64,000 nt of DNA from contig MBPM02000017.1 of the NCBI GenBank assembly GCA_001695595.3, positions 310,001 to 374,000 on the forward strand, written 5' to 3'. Below the pieces are notes generated by a model that saw only the letters and a program-made list of their open reading frames with translations, was not told the origin of the DNA and did not search any database. Position 1 is the first letter of the stretch. The number at the start of each line of letters is the position of its first letter. This stretch comes from Plasmopara viticola. Taxonomy: Eukaryota > Oomycota > Peronosporomycetes > Peronosporales > Peronosporaceae. Shown piece by piece: positions 1-11,794 of this stretch. Made by a program: the position numbers and the translations under genes.

Positions 1-294
1 CTTTTGTTATTATTGAGAGCCGCATCAGCTGAAGCGCACCGCGACTCTTGTTAGTTCGCTTTAATATGTTGACGACGACGGCGTCACGTCAATCTACCTT
101 TTTAATTATGGTGAAACCTTGATAAAAACTTAGCAGCGAGACTTCTGTATAGTGTAAGAAACGAAATGTCATATAGAACGTGCTACTGCGTCGATCTCCA
201 GATAGAGTGCTTGCCCTTCAATTTCACACGATAGCTGTTAGATTGAAATTTGATCAGCTTTGATTAAAACACCGTATGGAAGGATATGAGACAT

Positions 295-366
295 GCACCG
301 TTGGTCTAATGGTTAGGATTTATATCTTCCAAGGGTGATGTCGGGGTTTGATTCCCCGACGGCGCA
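295..366 (+). tRNA. tRNA-Gly(UCC)-type, unit 1
   Basis: 72 nt with A- and B-box-like arms and loop CTTCCAA, so anticodon UCC. The anticodon stem is weak (tatat against gggtg). The acceptor stem has an A3xC70 mismatch, shared by all first-type copies. Confidence 0.6.
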
Positions 367-650
367 GCACATAAACTTGTTTTGACAGCTGCATCTTTTT
401 TTGGCTGCCTTTAATCAGCAAACGCAACACTTTATTTGTATTGTCCGGTCACCCTGTTAGCGCGAATCTCTCGATAGTTGGTATTTAAAGGCATAATTGT
501 GCAGCGTTTCAAAATGTGCGTGCCAGCGCTATTAAATGCACGTTGCTACATTTTGTGCTGCTGGCGTTCATTTGCTTGCAGAGCTTCTGATTTCATTAGA
601 GCTACTCTACTATTGTTGTTGCTTGTCTAAGTAATGTTATAGCCTATGTC

Positions 651-721
651 GCGCCGTTCGTCTAATGGTAGGATTCATCCCTCCAACGGATGAGGTCGGG
701 GTTCGATTCCCCGGCGGCGCA
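651..721 (+). tRNA. tRNA-Gly-type with CCA anticodon, unit 1
   Basis: 71 nt. The anticodon stem (catcc/ggatg), T arm and acceptor are intact, and the 3' base is A. The loop CTCCAAC gives anticodon CCA, whereas the diverged sister copies have CTCCCAC (CCC, Gly). Confidence 0.7.
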
Positions 722-1180
722 GTGCTAGCAACATGATGTCACTTACGGAACAATATAAAGCGCTATGCTCGCTCTCACCTGTTGACAGATTTAGGCTTGT
801 TTTGTATTTCTCAGGACGCTTTTGTAGAGCTTTACCGAGTATGTTACGCACGAGCCTTACTTAGCCATGATGCTGCCAGTCTTATCTTTTTGTTATTATT
901 GAGAGCCACATCAGCTGAAGCGCACCGCGACTCTTGTCAGTTTGCTTTGATATGTTGACGACGATGGCGTCACGTCAATTTACCTTTTTAGATATGGTGA
1001 AACCTTGATAAAAACTTAGCAGCGAGACTTCTGTATAGTGTAAGAAACGAAATGTCATATAGAACGTGCTACTGCGTCGATCTCCAGATAGAGTGCTTGC
1101 CCTTCAATTTCACACGATGGCTGTTAGATTGAAATTTGATCAGCTTTGATTAAAACACCGTATGGAAGGATATGAGACAT

Positions 1181-1252
1181 GCACCGTTGGTCTAATGGTT
1201 AGGATTCATATCTTCCAAGGGTGAGGTCGGGGTTTGATTCCCCGACGGCGCA
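1181..1252 (+). tRNA. tRNA-Gly(UCC)-type, unit 2
   Basis: 72 nt, loop CTTCCAA (UCC). The anticodon stem is catat against gggtg, with one AxG mismatch. The T stem is intact. Confidence 0.6.
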
Positions 1253-1536
1253 GCACATAAACTTGTTTTGACAGCTGCATCTTTTTTTGGCTGCCTTTAA
1301 TCAGCACACGCAACACTTTATTTGTATTGTCCGGTCACCCTGTTAGCGCGAATCTCTCGATAGTTGCTATTTAAAGGCATAATTGTGCAGCGTTTCAAAA
1401 TGTGCGTGCCAGCGCTATTAAATGCACGTTGCTACATTTTGTGCTGCTGGCGTTCATTTGCTTGCAGAGCTTCTGATTTCATTAGAGCTACTCTACTATT
1501 GTTGTTGCTTGTCTAAGTAATGTTATAGCCTATGTC

Positions 1537-1607
1537 GCGCCGTTCGTCTAATGGTAGGATTCATCCCTCCAACGGATGAGGTCGGGGTTCGATTCCCCGG
1601 CGGCGCA
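1537..1607 (+). tRNA. tRNA-Gly-type with CCA anticodon, unit 2
   Basis: 71 nt, identical in sequence to the unit 1 copy. Stems are intact and the anticodon is CCA. Confidence 0.7.
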
Positions 1608-2068
1608 GTGCTAGCAACATGATGTCACTTACGGAACAATATAAAGCGCTATGCTCGCTCTCACCTGTTGACAGATTTAGGGCTTGTTTTGTATTTCTCA
1701 GGACGCTTTTGTAGAGCTTTACCGAGTATGTTACGCACGAGCCTTACTTAGGCATGATGCTGCCAGTCTTATCCTTTTGTTATTATTGAGAGCCGCATCA
1801 GCTGAAGCGCACCGCGACTCTTGTTAGTTCGCTTTAATATGTTGACGACGACGGCGTCACGTCAATTTACCTTTTTAATTATGGTGAAACCTTGATAAAA
1901 ACTTAGCAGCGAGACTTCTGTATAGTGTAAGAAACGAAATGGCATATAGAACGTGCTACTGCGTCGATCTCCAGATAGAGTGCTTGCCCTTCAATTTCAC
2001 ACGATGGCTGTTAGATTTGAAATTTGACCAGCTTTGATTAAATCACCGTATGGAAGGATATGAGACAT

Positions 2069-2140
2069 GCACCGTTGGTCTAATGGTTAGGATTCGTATC
2101 TTCCAAGGGTGAGGTCGGGGTCCGATTCCCCGACGGCGCA
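2069..2140 (+). tRNA. tRNA-Gly(UCC)-type, unit 3
   Basis: 72 nt, loop CTTCCAA. The anticodon stem 5' strand is cgtat and the T loop is tccgatt. Confidence 0.58.
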
Positions 2141-2424
2141 GCACATAAACTTGTTTTGACAGCTGCATCTTTTTTTGGCTGCCTTTAATCAGCACACGCA
2201 ACACTTTATTTGTATTGTCCGGTCACCCTGTTAGCGCGAATCTCTCGATAGTTGCTATTTAAAGGCATAATTGTGCAGCGTTTCAAAATGTGCGTGCCAG
2301 CGCTATTAAATGCACGTTGCTACATTTTGTGCTGCTGGCGTTCATTTGCTTGCAGAGCTTCTGATTTCATTAGAGCTACTCTACTATTGTTGTTGCTTGT
2401 CTAAGTAATGTTATAGCCTATGTC

Positions 2425-2495
2425 GCGCCGTTCGTCTAATGGTAGGATTCATCCCTCCAACGGATGAGGTCGGGGTTCGATTCCCCGGCGGCGCA
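2425..2495 (+). tRNA. tRNA-Gly-type with CCA anticodon, unit 3
   Basis: 71 nt, intact cloverleaf, anticodon CCA. Confidence 0.7.
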
Positions 2496-2953
2496 GTGCT
2501 AGCAACATGATGTCACTTACGGAACAATATAAAGCGCTATGCTCGCTCTCACCTGTTGACAGATTTAGGCTTGTTTTGTATTTCTCAGGACGCTTTTGTA
2601 GAGCTTTACCGAGTATGTTACGCACGAGCCTTACTTAGCATGATGCTGCCAGTCTTATCCTTTTGTTATTATTGAGAGCCGCATCAGCTGAAGCGCACCG
2701 CGACTCTTGTCAGTTCGCTTTAATATGTTGACGACGACGGCGTCACGTCAATCTACCTTTTTAATTATGGTGAAACCTTGATAAAAACTTAGCAGCGAGA
2801 CTTCTGTATAGTGTAAGAAACGAAATGTCATATAGAACGTGCTACTGCGTCGATCTCCAGATAGAGTGCTTGCCCTTCAATTTCACACGATAGCTGTTAG
2901 ATTGAAATTTGATCAGCTTTGATTAAAACACCGTATGGAAGGATATGAGACAT

Positions 2954-3025
2954 GCACCGTTGGTCTAATGGTTAAGATTTATATCTTCCAAGGGTGATGT
3001 CGGGGTTTGATTCCCCTACGGCGCA
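2954..3025 (+). tRNA. tRNA-Gly(UCC)-type, unit 4
   Basis: 72 nt. The D arm reads gttaaga instead of gttagga, and the last base of the T stem is mismatched (cccct). Probably weak or inactive. Confidence 0.45.
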
Positions 3026-3309
3026 GCACATAAACTTGTTTTGACAGCTGCATCTTTTTTTGGCTGCCTTTAATCAGCAAACGCAACACTTTATTTGTAT
3101 TGTCCGGTCACCCTGTTAGCGCGAATCTCTCGATAGTTGGTATTTAAAGGCATAATTGTGCAGCGTTTCAAAATGTGCGTGCCAGCGCTATTAAATGCAC
3201 GTTGCTACATTTTGTGCTGCTGGCGTTCATTTGCTTGCAGAGCTTCTGATTTCATTAGAGCTACTCTACTATTGTTGTTGCTTGTCTAAGTAATGTTATA
3301 GCCTATGTC

Positions 3310-3380
3310 GCGCCGTTCGTCTAATGGTAGGATTCATCCCTCCAACGGATGAGGTCGGGGTTCGATTCCCCGGCGGCGCA
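3310..3380 (+). tRNA. tRNA-Gly-type with CCA anticodon, unit 4
   Basis: 71 nt, intact cloverleaf, anticodon CCA. Confidence 0.7.
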
Positions 3381-3838
3381 GTGCTAGCAACATGATGTCA
3401 CTTACGGAACAATATAAAGCGCTATGCTCGCTCTCACCTGTTGACAGATTTAGGCTTGTTTTGTATTTCTCAGGACGATTTTGTAGAGCTTTACCGAGTA
3501 TGTTAAGCACGAGCCTTACTTAGCCATGATGCTGCCAGTCTTATCTTTTGTTATTATTGAGAGCCGCATCAGCTGAAGCGCACCGCGACTCTTGTTAGTT
3601 CGCTTTAATATGTTGACGACGACGGCGTCACGTCAATCTACCTTTTTAATTATGGTGAAACCTTGATAAAAACTTAGCAGCGAGACTTCTGTATAGTGTA
3701 AGAAACGAAATGTCATATAGAACGTGCTACTGCGTCGATCTCCAGATAGAGTGCTTGCCCTTCAATTTCACACGATGGCTGTTAGATTGAAATTTGATCA
3801 GCTTTGATTAAAACACCGTATGGAAGGATATGAGACAT

Positions 3839-3909
3839 GCACCGTTGGTCTAATGGTTAGGATTTATATCTTCCAAGGGTGAGTCGGGGTTTGATTCCCC
3901 GACGGCGCA
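3839..3909 (+). pseudogene. tRNA-Gly(UCC)-type with 1-nt deletion, unit 5
   Basis: 71 nt: one G is missing in the variable region (gagtcgg for gaggtcgg), and the anticodon stem is weak. Probably not functional. Confidence 0.5.
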
Positions 3910-4193
3910 GCACATAAACTTGTTTTGACAGCTGCATCTTTTTTTGGCTGCCTTTAATCAGCAAACGCAACACTTTATTTGTATTGTCCGGTCACCCTGT
4001 TAGCGCGAATCTCTCGATGGTTGGTATTTAAAGGCATAATTGTGCAGCGTTTCAAAATGTGCGTGCCAGCGCTATTAAATGCACGTTGCTACATTTTGTG
4101 CTGCTGGCGTTCATTTGCTTGCAGAGCTTCTGATTTCATTAGAGCTACTCTACTATTGTTGTTGCTTGTCTAAGTAATGTTATAGCCTATGTC

Positions 4194-4264
4194 GCGCCGT
4201 TCGTCTAATGGTAGGATTCATCCCTCCAACGGATGAGGTCGGGGTTCGATTCCCCGGCGGCGCA
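4194..4264 (+). tRNA. tRNA-Gly-type with CCA anticodon, unit 5
   Basis: 71 nt, intact cloverleaf, anticodon CCA. Confidence 0.7.
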
Positions 4265-4721
4265 GTGCTAGCAACATGATGTCACTTACGGAACAATATA
4301 AAGCGCTATGCTCGCTCTCACCTGTTGACAGATTTAGCTTGTTTTGTATTTCTCAGGACGCTTTTGTAGAGCTTTACCGAGTATGTTACGCACGAGCCTT
4401 ACTTAGCCATGATGCTGCCAGTCTTATCTTTTGTTATTATTGAGAGCCGCATCAGCTGAAGCGCACCGCGACTCTTGTCAGTTCGCTTTAATATGTTGAC
4501 GACGACGGCGTCACGTCAATTACCTTTTTAATTATGGTGAAACCTTGATAAAAACTTAGCAGCGAGACTTCTGTATAGTGTAAGAAACGAAATGTCATAT
4601 AGAACGTGCTACTGCGTCGATCTCCAGATAGAGTGCTTGCCCTTCAATTTCACACGATGGCTGTTAGATTTGAAATTTGACCAGCTTTGATTAAATCACC
4701 GTATGAAAGGATATGAGACAT

Positions 4722-4793
4722 GCACCGTTGGTCTAATGGTTAGGATTCATATCTTCCAAGGGTGAGGTCGGGGTTTGATTCCCCGACGGCGCA
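4722..4793 (+). tRNA. tRNA-Gly(UCC)-type, unit 6
   Basis: 72 nt, loop CTTCCAA, T arm intact, anticodon stem catat against gggtg. Confidence 0.6.
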
Positions 4794-5077
4794 GCACATA
4801 AACTTGTTTTGACAGCTGCATCTTTTTTTGGCTGCCTTTAATCAGCAAACGCAACACTTTATTTGTATTGTCCGGTCACCCTGTTAGCGCGAATCTCTCG
4901 ATAGTTGGTATTTAAAGGCATAATTGTGCAGCGTTTCAAAATGTGCGTGCCAGCGCTATTAAATGCACGTTGCTACATTTTGTGCTGCTGGCGTTCATTT
5001 GCTTGCAGAGCTTCTGATTTCATTAGAGCTACTCTACTATTGTTGTTGCTTGTCTAAGTAATGTTATAGCCTATGTC

Positions 5078-5148
5078 GCGCCGTTCGTCTAATGGTAGGA
5101 TTCATCCCTCCAACGGATGAGGTCGGGGTTCGATTCCCCGGCGGCGCA
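5078..5148 (+). tRNA. tRNA-Gly-type with CCA anticodon, unit 6
   Basis: 71 nt, intact cloverleaf, anticodon CCA. Confidence 0.7.
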
Positions 5149-5604
5149 GTGCTAGCAACATGATGTCACTTACGGAACAATATAAAGCGCTATGCTCGCT
5201 CTCACCTGTTGACAGATTTAGGCTTGTTTTGTATTTCTCAGGACGCTTTTGTAGAGCTTTACCGAGTATGTTACGCACGAGCCTTACTTAGCCATGATGC
5301 TGCCAGTCTTATCTTTTGTTATTATTGAGAGCCGCATCAGCTGAAGCGCACCGCGACTCTTGTCAGTTCGCTTTAATATGTTGACGACGACGGCGTCACG
5401 TCAATCTTACCTTTTTAATTATGGTGAAACCTTGATAAAAACTTAGCAGCGAGACTTCTGTATAGTGTAAGAAACGAAATGTCATATAGAACGTGCTACT
5501 GCGTCGATCTCCAGATAGAGTGCTTGCCCTTCAATTTCACACGATGCTGTTAGATTGAAATTTGACAGCTTTGATTAAATCACCGTATGAAGGATATGAG
5601 ACAT

Positions 5605-5676
5605 GCACCGTTGGTCTAATGGTTAGGATTCGTATCTTCCAAGGGTGAGGTCGGGGTTCGATTCCCCGACGGCGCA
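5605..5676 (+). tRNA. tRNA-Gly(UCC)-type, unit 7
   Basis: 72 nt, loop CTTCCAA, with a canonical ttcgatt T loop. The anticodon stem is still weak. Confidence 0.6.
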
Positions 5677-5960
5677 GCACATAAACTTGTTATGACAGCT
5701 GCATCTTTTTTTGGCTGCCTTTAATCAGCAACGCAACACTTTATTTGTATTGTCCGGTCACCCTGTTAGCGCGAATCTCTCGATAGTTGCTATTTAAAGG
5801 CATAATTGTGCAGCGTTTCAAAATGTGCGTGCCAGCGCTATTAAAATGCACGTTGCTACATTTTGTGCTGCTGGCGTTCATTTGCTTGCAGAGCTTCTGA
5901 TTTCATTAGAGCTACTCTACTATTGTTGTTGCTTGTCTAAGTAATGTTATAGCCTATGTC

Positions 5961-6019
5961 GCGCCGTTCGTCTAATGGTAGGATTCATCCCTCCAACGGA
6001 TGAATTCCCCGGCGGCGCA
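5961..6019 (+). pseudogene. CCA-type tRNA truncated by a 12-nt T-arm deletion, unit 7
   Basis: 59 nt. The segment holding the variable loop and the 5' half of the T arm is gone, so no cloverleaf can form. It is the first of a run of small deletions between about 6000 and 6400. Confidence 0.85.
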
Positions 6020-6415
6020 GTGCTAGCAACATGATGTCACTTACGGAACAATATAAAGCGCTATGCTCGCTCTCACCTGTTGACAGATCTTGATTTCTCA
6101 GGACGCTTTTGTAGAGCTTTACCGAGTATGTTACGCACGAGCCTTACTTAGCCATGATGCTGCCAGTCTTAATTATTGAGAGCACAGCTGAAGCGCACCG
6201 CGACTCTTGTCAGTTCTGTTGACGACGACGGCGTCACGTGGTGAAACCTTGATAAAAACTTAGCAGCGAGACTTCTGTATAGTGTAAGAAACGAAATGTC
6301 ATATAGAACGTGCTACTGCGTCGATCTCCAGATAGAGTGCTTGCCCTTCAATTTCACACGATACTGTTAGATTGAAATTTGATCAGCTTTGATTATATGG
6401 AAGGATATGAGACAT

Positions 6416-6487
6416 GCACCGTTGGTCTAATGGTTAGGATTTATATCTTCCAAGGGTGATGTCGGGGTTTGATTCCCCTACGGCGCA
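6416..6487 (+). tRNA. tRNA-Gly(UCC)-type, unit 8
   Basis: 72 nt, loop CTTCCAA, T stem ends in a mismatch (cccct). Probably weak. Confidence 0.45.
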
Positions 6488-6770
6488 GCACATAAACTTG
6501 TTTTGACAGCTGCATCTTTTTTTGGCTGCCTTTAATCAGCAAACGCAACACTTTATTTGTATTGTCCGGTCACCCTGTTAGCGCGAATCTCTCGATGTTG
6601 GTATTTAAAGGCATAATTGTGCAGCGTTTCAAAATGTGCGTGCCAGCGCTATTAAATGCACGTTGCTACATTTTGTGCTGCTGGCGTTCATTTGCTTGCA
6701 GAGCTTCTGATTTCATTAGAGCTACTCTACTATTGTTGTTGCTTGTCTAAGTAATGTTATAGCCTATGTC

Positions 6771-6841
6771 GCGCCGTTCGTTTAATGGTAGGATTCATCC
6801 CTCCAACGGATGAGGTCGGGGTTCGATTCCCCGGCGGCGCA
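6771..6841 (+). tRNA. tRNA-Gly-type with CCA anticodon, unit 8
   Basis: 71 nt. One D-arm change (gtttaatgg). Other arms are intact, anticodon CCA. Confidence 0.62.
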
Positions 6842-7298
6842 GTGCTAGCAACATGATGTCACTTACGGAACAATATAAAGCGCTATGCTCGCTCTCACCT
6901 GTTGACAGATTTAGGGCTTGTTTTGTATTTCTCAGGACGCTTTTGTAGAGCTTTACCGAGTATGTTACGCACGAGCCTTACTTAGCCATGATGCTGCCAG
7001 TCTTATCTTTTGTTATTATTGAGAGCCGCATCAGCTGAAGCGCACCGCGACTCTTGTCAGTTCGCTTTAATATGTTGACGACGACGGCGTCACGTCAATC
7101 TACCTTTTAATTATGGTGAAACCTTGATAAAAACTTAGCAGCGAGACTTCTGTATTGTGTAAGAAACGAAATGTCATATAGAACGTGCTACTGCGTCGAT
7201 CTCCAGATAGAGTGCTTGCCCTTCAATTTCACACGATGCTGTTAGATTGAAATTTGATCAGCTTTGATTAAAACACCGTATGGAAGGATATGAGACAT

Positions 7299-7370
7299 GC
7301 ACCGTTGGTCTAATGGTTAGGATTTATATCTTCCAAGGGTGATGTCGGGGTTTGATTCCCCGACGGCGCA
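7299..7370 (+). tRNA. tRNA-Gly(UCC)-type, unit 9
   Basis: 72 nt, loop CTTCCAA, anticodon stem tatat against gggtg, T arm intact. Confidence 0.57.
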
Positions 7371-7654
7371 GCACATAAACTTGTTTTGACAGCTGCATCT
7401 TTTTTTGGCTGCCTTTAATCAGCAAACGCAACACTTTATTTGTATTGTCCGGTCACCCTGTTAGCGCGAATCTCTCGATAGTTGGTATTTAAAGGCATAA
7501 TTGTGCAGCGTTTCAAAATGTGCGTGCCAGCGCTATTAAATGCACGTTGCTACATTTTGTGCTGCTGGCGTTCATTTGCTTGCAGAGCTTCTGATTTCAT
7601 TAGAGCTACTCTACTATTGTTGTTGCTTGTCTAAGTAATGTTATAGCCTATGTC

Positions 7655-7725
7655 GCGCCGTTCGTCTAATGGTAGGATTCATCCCTCCAACGGATGAGGT
7701 CGGGGTTCGATTCCCCGGCGGCGCA
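7655..7725 (+). tRNA. tRNA-Gly-type with CCA anticodon, unit 9
   Basis: 71 nt, intact cloverleaf, anticodon CCA. Confidence 0.7.
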
Positions 7726-8184
7726 GTGCTAGCAACATGATGTCACTTACGGAACAATATAAAGCGCTATGCTCGCTCTCACCTGTTGACAGATTTAGGG
7801 CTTGTTTTGTATTTCTCAGGACGCTTTTGTAGAGCTTTACCGAGTATGTTACGCACGAGCCTTACTTAGCCATGATGCTGCCAGTCTTATCTTTTGTTAT
7901 TATTGAGAGCCGCATCAGCTGAAGCGCACCGCGACTCTTGTCAGTTCGCTTTAATATGTTGACGACGACGGCGTCACGTCAATCTACCTTTTTAATTATG
8001 GTGAAACCTTGATAAAAACTTAGCAGCGAGACTTCTGTATAGTGTAAGAAACGAAATGTCATATAGAACGTGCTACTGCGTCGATCTCCAGATAGAGTGC
8101 TTGCCCTTCAATTTCACACGATGGCTGTTAGATTGAAATTTGATCAGCTTTGATTAAAACACCGTATGGAAGGATATGAGACAT

Positions 8185-8256
8185 GCACCGTTGGTCTAAT
8201 GGATAGGATTTATATCTTCCAAGGGTGAGGTCGGGGTTTGATTCCCCAACGGCGCA
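8185..8256 (+). tRNA. tRNA-Gly(UCC)-type, unit 10
   Basis: 72 nt. A D-loop change (ggatagg) and a mismatched final T-stem base (cccca). Probably weak. Confidence 0.45.
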
Positions 8257-8540
8257 GCACATAGACTTGTTTTGACAGCTGCATCTTTTTTTGGCTGCCT
8301 TTAATCAGCAAACGCAACACTTTATTTGTATTGTCCGGTCACCCTGTTAGCGCGAATCTCTCGATAGTTGGTATTTAAAGGCATAATTGTGCAGCGTTTC
8401 AAAATGTGCGTGCCAGCGCTATTAAATGCACGTTGCTACATTTTGTGCTGCTGGCGTTCATTTGCTTGCAGAGCTTCTGATTTCATTAGAGCTACTCTAC
8501 TATTGTTGTTGCTTGTCTAAGTAATGTTATAGCCTATGTC

Positions 8541-8611
8541 GCGCCGTTCGTCTAATGGTAGGATTCATCCCTCCAACGGATGAGGTCGGGGTTCGATTCC
8601 CCGGCGGCGCA
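8541..8611 (+). tRNA. tRNA-Gly-type with CCA anticodon, unit 10
   Basis: 71 nt, intact cloverleaf, anticodon CCA. Confidence 0.7.
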
Positions 8612-9070
8612 GTGCTAGCAACATGATGTCACTTACGGAACAATATAAAGCGCTATGCTCGCTCTCACCTGTTGACAGATTTAGGCTTGTTTTGTATTTC
8701 TCAGGACGCTTTTGTAGAGCTTTACCGAGTATGTTACGCACGAGCCTTACTTAGCCATGATGCTGCCAGTCTTATCTTTTTGTTATTATTGAGAGCCGCA
8801 TCAGCTGAAGCGCACCGCGACTCTTGTTAGTTCGCTTTAATATGTTGACGACGACGGCGTCACGTCAATCTACCTTTTTAATTATGGTGAAACCTTGATA
8901 AAAACTTAGCAGCGAGACTTCTGTATAGTGTAAGAAACGAAATGTCATATAGAACGTGCTACTGCGTCGATCTCCAGATAGAGTGCTTGCCCTTCAATTT
9001 CACACGATGGCTGTTAGATTGAAATTTGATCAGCTTTGATTAAAACACCGTATGGAAGGATATGAGACAT

Positions 9071-9141
9071 GCACCGTTGGTCTAATGGTTAGGATTCATA
9101 TCTTCCAAGGGTGAGGTCGGGGTTTGATCCCCGACGGCGCA
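9071..9141 (+). pseudogene. tRNA-Gly(UCC)-type with 1-nt T-loop deletion, unit 11
   Basis: 71 nt. The T loop has lost one base (gatcccc for gattcccc). Loop CTTCCAA is kept. Probably not functional. Confidence 0.5.
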
Positions 9142-9425
9142 GCACATAAACTTGTTTTGACAGCTGCATCTTTTTTTGGCTGCCTTTAATCAGCAAACGC
9201 AACACTTTATTTGTATTGTCCGGTCACCCTGTTAGCGCGAATCTCTCGATAGTTGCTATTTAAAGGCATAATTGTGCAGCGTTTCAAAATGTGCGTGCCA
9301 GCGCTATTAAATGCACGTTGCTACATTTTGTGCTGCTGGCGTTCATTTGCTTGCAGAGCTTCTGATTTCATTAGAGCTACTCTACTATTGTTGTTGCTTG
9401 TCTAAGTAATGTTATAGCCTATGTC

Positions 9426-9496
9426 GCGCCGTTCGTCTAATGGTAGGATTCATCCCTCCAACGGATGAGGTCGGGGTTCGATTCCCCGGCGGCGCA
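9426..9496 (+). tRNA. tRNA-Gly-type with CCA anticodon, unit 11
   Basis: 71 nt, intact cloverleaf, anticodon CCA. Confidence 0.7.
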
Positions 9497-9951
9497 GTGC
9501 TAGCAACATGATGTCACTTACGGAACAATATAAAGCGCTATGCTCGCTCTCACCTGTTGACAGATTTAGGCTTGTTTGTATTTCTCAGGACGCTTTTGTA
9601 GAGCTTTACCGAGTATGTTACGCACGAGCCTTACTTAGCCATGATGCTGCCAGTCTTATCTTTTGTTATTATTGAGAGCCGCATCAGCTGAAGCGCACCG
9701 CGACTCTTGTTAGTTCGCTTTAATATGTTGACGACGACGGCGTCACGTCAATCTACCTTTTTAATTATGGTGAAACCTTGATAAAAACTTAGCAGCGAGA
9801 CTTCTGTATAGTGTAAGAAACGAAATGTCATATAGAACGTGCTACTGCGTCGATCTCCAGATAGAGTGCTTGCCCTTCAATTTCACACGATAGCTGTTAG
9901 ATTGAAATTTGACAGCTTTGATTAAAACACCGTATGAAGGATATGAGACAT

Positions 9952-10023
9952 GCACCGTTGGTCTAATGGTTAGGATTCATATCTTCCAAGGGTGAGGTCG
10001 GGGTTTGATTCCCCAACGGCGCA
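9952..10023 (+). tRNA. tRNA-Gly(UCC)-type, unit 12
   Basis: 72 nt, loop CTTCCAA, last T-stem base mismatched (cccca). Confidence 0.48.
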
Positions 10024-10306
10024 GCACATAAACTTGTTTCGACAGCTGCATCTTTTTTGGCTGCCTTTAATCAGCACACGCAACACTTTATTTGTATTGT
10101 CCGGTCACCCTGTTAGCGCGAATCTCTCGATAGTTGCTATTTAAAGGCATAATTGTGCAGCGTTTCAAAATGTGCGTGCCAGCGCTATTAAATGCACGTT
10201 GCTACATTTTGTGCTGCTGGCGTTCATTTGCTTGCAGAGCTTCTGATTTCATTAGAGCTACTCTACTATTGTTGTTGCTTGTCTAAGTAATGTTATAGCC
10301 TATGTC

Positions 10307-10377
10307 GCGCCGTTCGTCTAATGGTAGGATTCATCCCTCCAACGGATGAGGTCGGGGTTCGATTCCCCGGCGGCGCA
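10307..10377 (+). tRNA. tRNA-Gly-type with CCA anticodon, unit 12
   Basis: 71 nt, intact cloverleaf, anticodon CCA. Confidence 0.7.
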
Positions 10378-10837
10378 GTGCTAGCAACATGATGTCACTT
10401 ACGGAACAATATAAAGCGCTATGCTCGCTCTCACCTGTTGACAGATTTAGGGCTTGTTTTGTATTTCTCAGGACGCTTTTGTAGAGCTTTACCGAGTATG
10501 TTACGCACGAGCCTTACTTAGCCATGATGCTGCCAGTCTTATCTTTTGTTATTATTGAGAGCCACATCAGCTGAAGCGCACCGCGACTCTTGTCAGTTTG
10601 CTTTGATATGTTGACGACGATGGCGTCACGTCAATTTACATTTTTAAATATGGTGAAACCTTGATAAAAACTTAGCAGCGAGACTTCTGTATAGTGTAAG
10701 AAAAGAAATGTCATATAGAACGTGCTACTGCGTCGATCTCCAGATAGAGTGCTTGCCCTTCAATTTCACACGATGGCTGTTAGATTTGAAATTTGACCAG
10801 CTTTGATTAAATCACCGTATGAAAGGATATGAGACAT

Positions 10838-10909
10838 GCACCGTTGGTCTAATGGTTAGGATTCATATCTTCCAAGGGTGAGGTCGGGGTTTGATTCCCC
10901 GACGGCGCA
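10838..10909 (+). tRNA. tRNA-Gly(UCC)-type, unit 13
   Basis: 72 nt, loop CTTCCAA, T arm intact, anticodon stem catat against gggtg. Confidence 0.6.
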
Positions 10910-11191
10910 GCACATAAACTTGTTATGACAGCTGCATCTTTTTTGGCTGCCTTTAATCAGCACACGCAACACTTTATTTGTATTGTCCGGTCACCCTGTT
11001 AGCGCGAATCTCTCGATGTTGGTATTTAAAGGCATAATTGTGCAGCGTTTCAAAATGTGCGTGCCAGCGCTATTAAATGCACGTTGCTACATTTTGTGCT
11101 GCTGGCGTTCATTTGCTTGCAGAGCTTCTGATTTCATTAGAGCTACTCTACTATTGTTGTTGCTTGTCTAAGTAATGTTATAGCCTATGTC

Positions 11192-11263
11192 GCGCCGTTC
11201 GTCTAATGGTTAGGATTCATCCCTCCAACGGATGAGGTCGGGGTTCGATTCCCCGGCGGCGCA
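11192..11263 (+). tRNA. tRNA-Gly-type with CCA anticodon, unit 13
   Basis: 72 nt. It keeps the longer D loop (ggttagg) of the CCC copies but already has anticodon CCA. This intermediate suggests that the anticodon change came before the D-loop deletion seen in units 1-12. Confidence 0.7.
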
Positions 11264-11722
11264 GTGCTAGCAACATGATGTCACTTACGGAACAATATAA
11301 AGCGCTATGCTCGCTCTCACCTGTTGACAGATTTAGAGCTTGTTTGTATTTCTCAGGACGCTTTTGTAGAGCTTTACCGAGTATGTTACGCACGAGCCTT
11401 ACTTAGCCATGATGCTGCCAGTCTTATCTTTTTGTTATTATTGAGAGCCGCATCAGCTGAAGCGCACCGCGACTCTTGTTAGTTCGCTTTAATATGTTGA
11501 CGACGACGGCGTCACGTCAATCTACCTTTTTAATTATGGTGAAACCTTGATAAAAACTTAGCAGCGAGACTTCTGTATAGTGTAAGAAACGAAATGTCAT
11601 ATAGAACGTGCTACTGCGTCGATCTCCAGATAGAGTGCTTGCCCTTCAATTTCACACGATGGCTGTTAGATTGAAATTTGATCAGCTTTGATTAAAACAC
11701 CGTATGGAAGGATATGAGACAT

Positions 11723-11794
11723 GCACCGTTGGTCTAATGGTTAGGATTTATATCTTCCAAGGGTGATGTCGGGGTTTGATTCCCCAAAGGCGCA
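11723..11794 (+). tRNA. tRNA-Gly(UCC)-type, unit 14
   Basis: 72 nt, loop CTTCCAA. The T stem and acceptor 3' side are damaged (ccccaaaggcgc), so it is probably a pseudogene. Confidence 0.4.

Noticed and set aside
3979..11171. Repeated 62-64-codon open frames ending in a leucine run (3979, 6562, 10983)
   Set aside because: They lie in the spacer between the tRNAs and are open in only three units. Single-base indels in the other units break the frame, so this is chance in a repeat, not a protein.
651..11263. Calling the CCA-anticodon genes tRNA-Trp
   Set aside because: The body, D arm and acceptor match the CCC glycine copies in the same arrays; only the anticodon differs, so identity as Trp is not supported.
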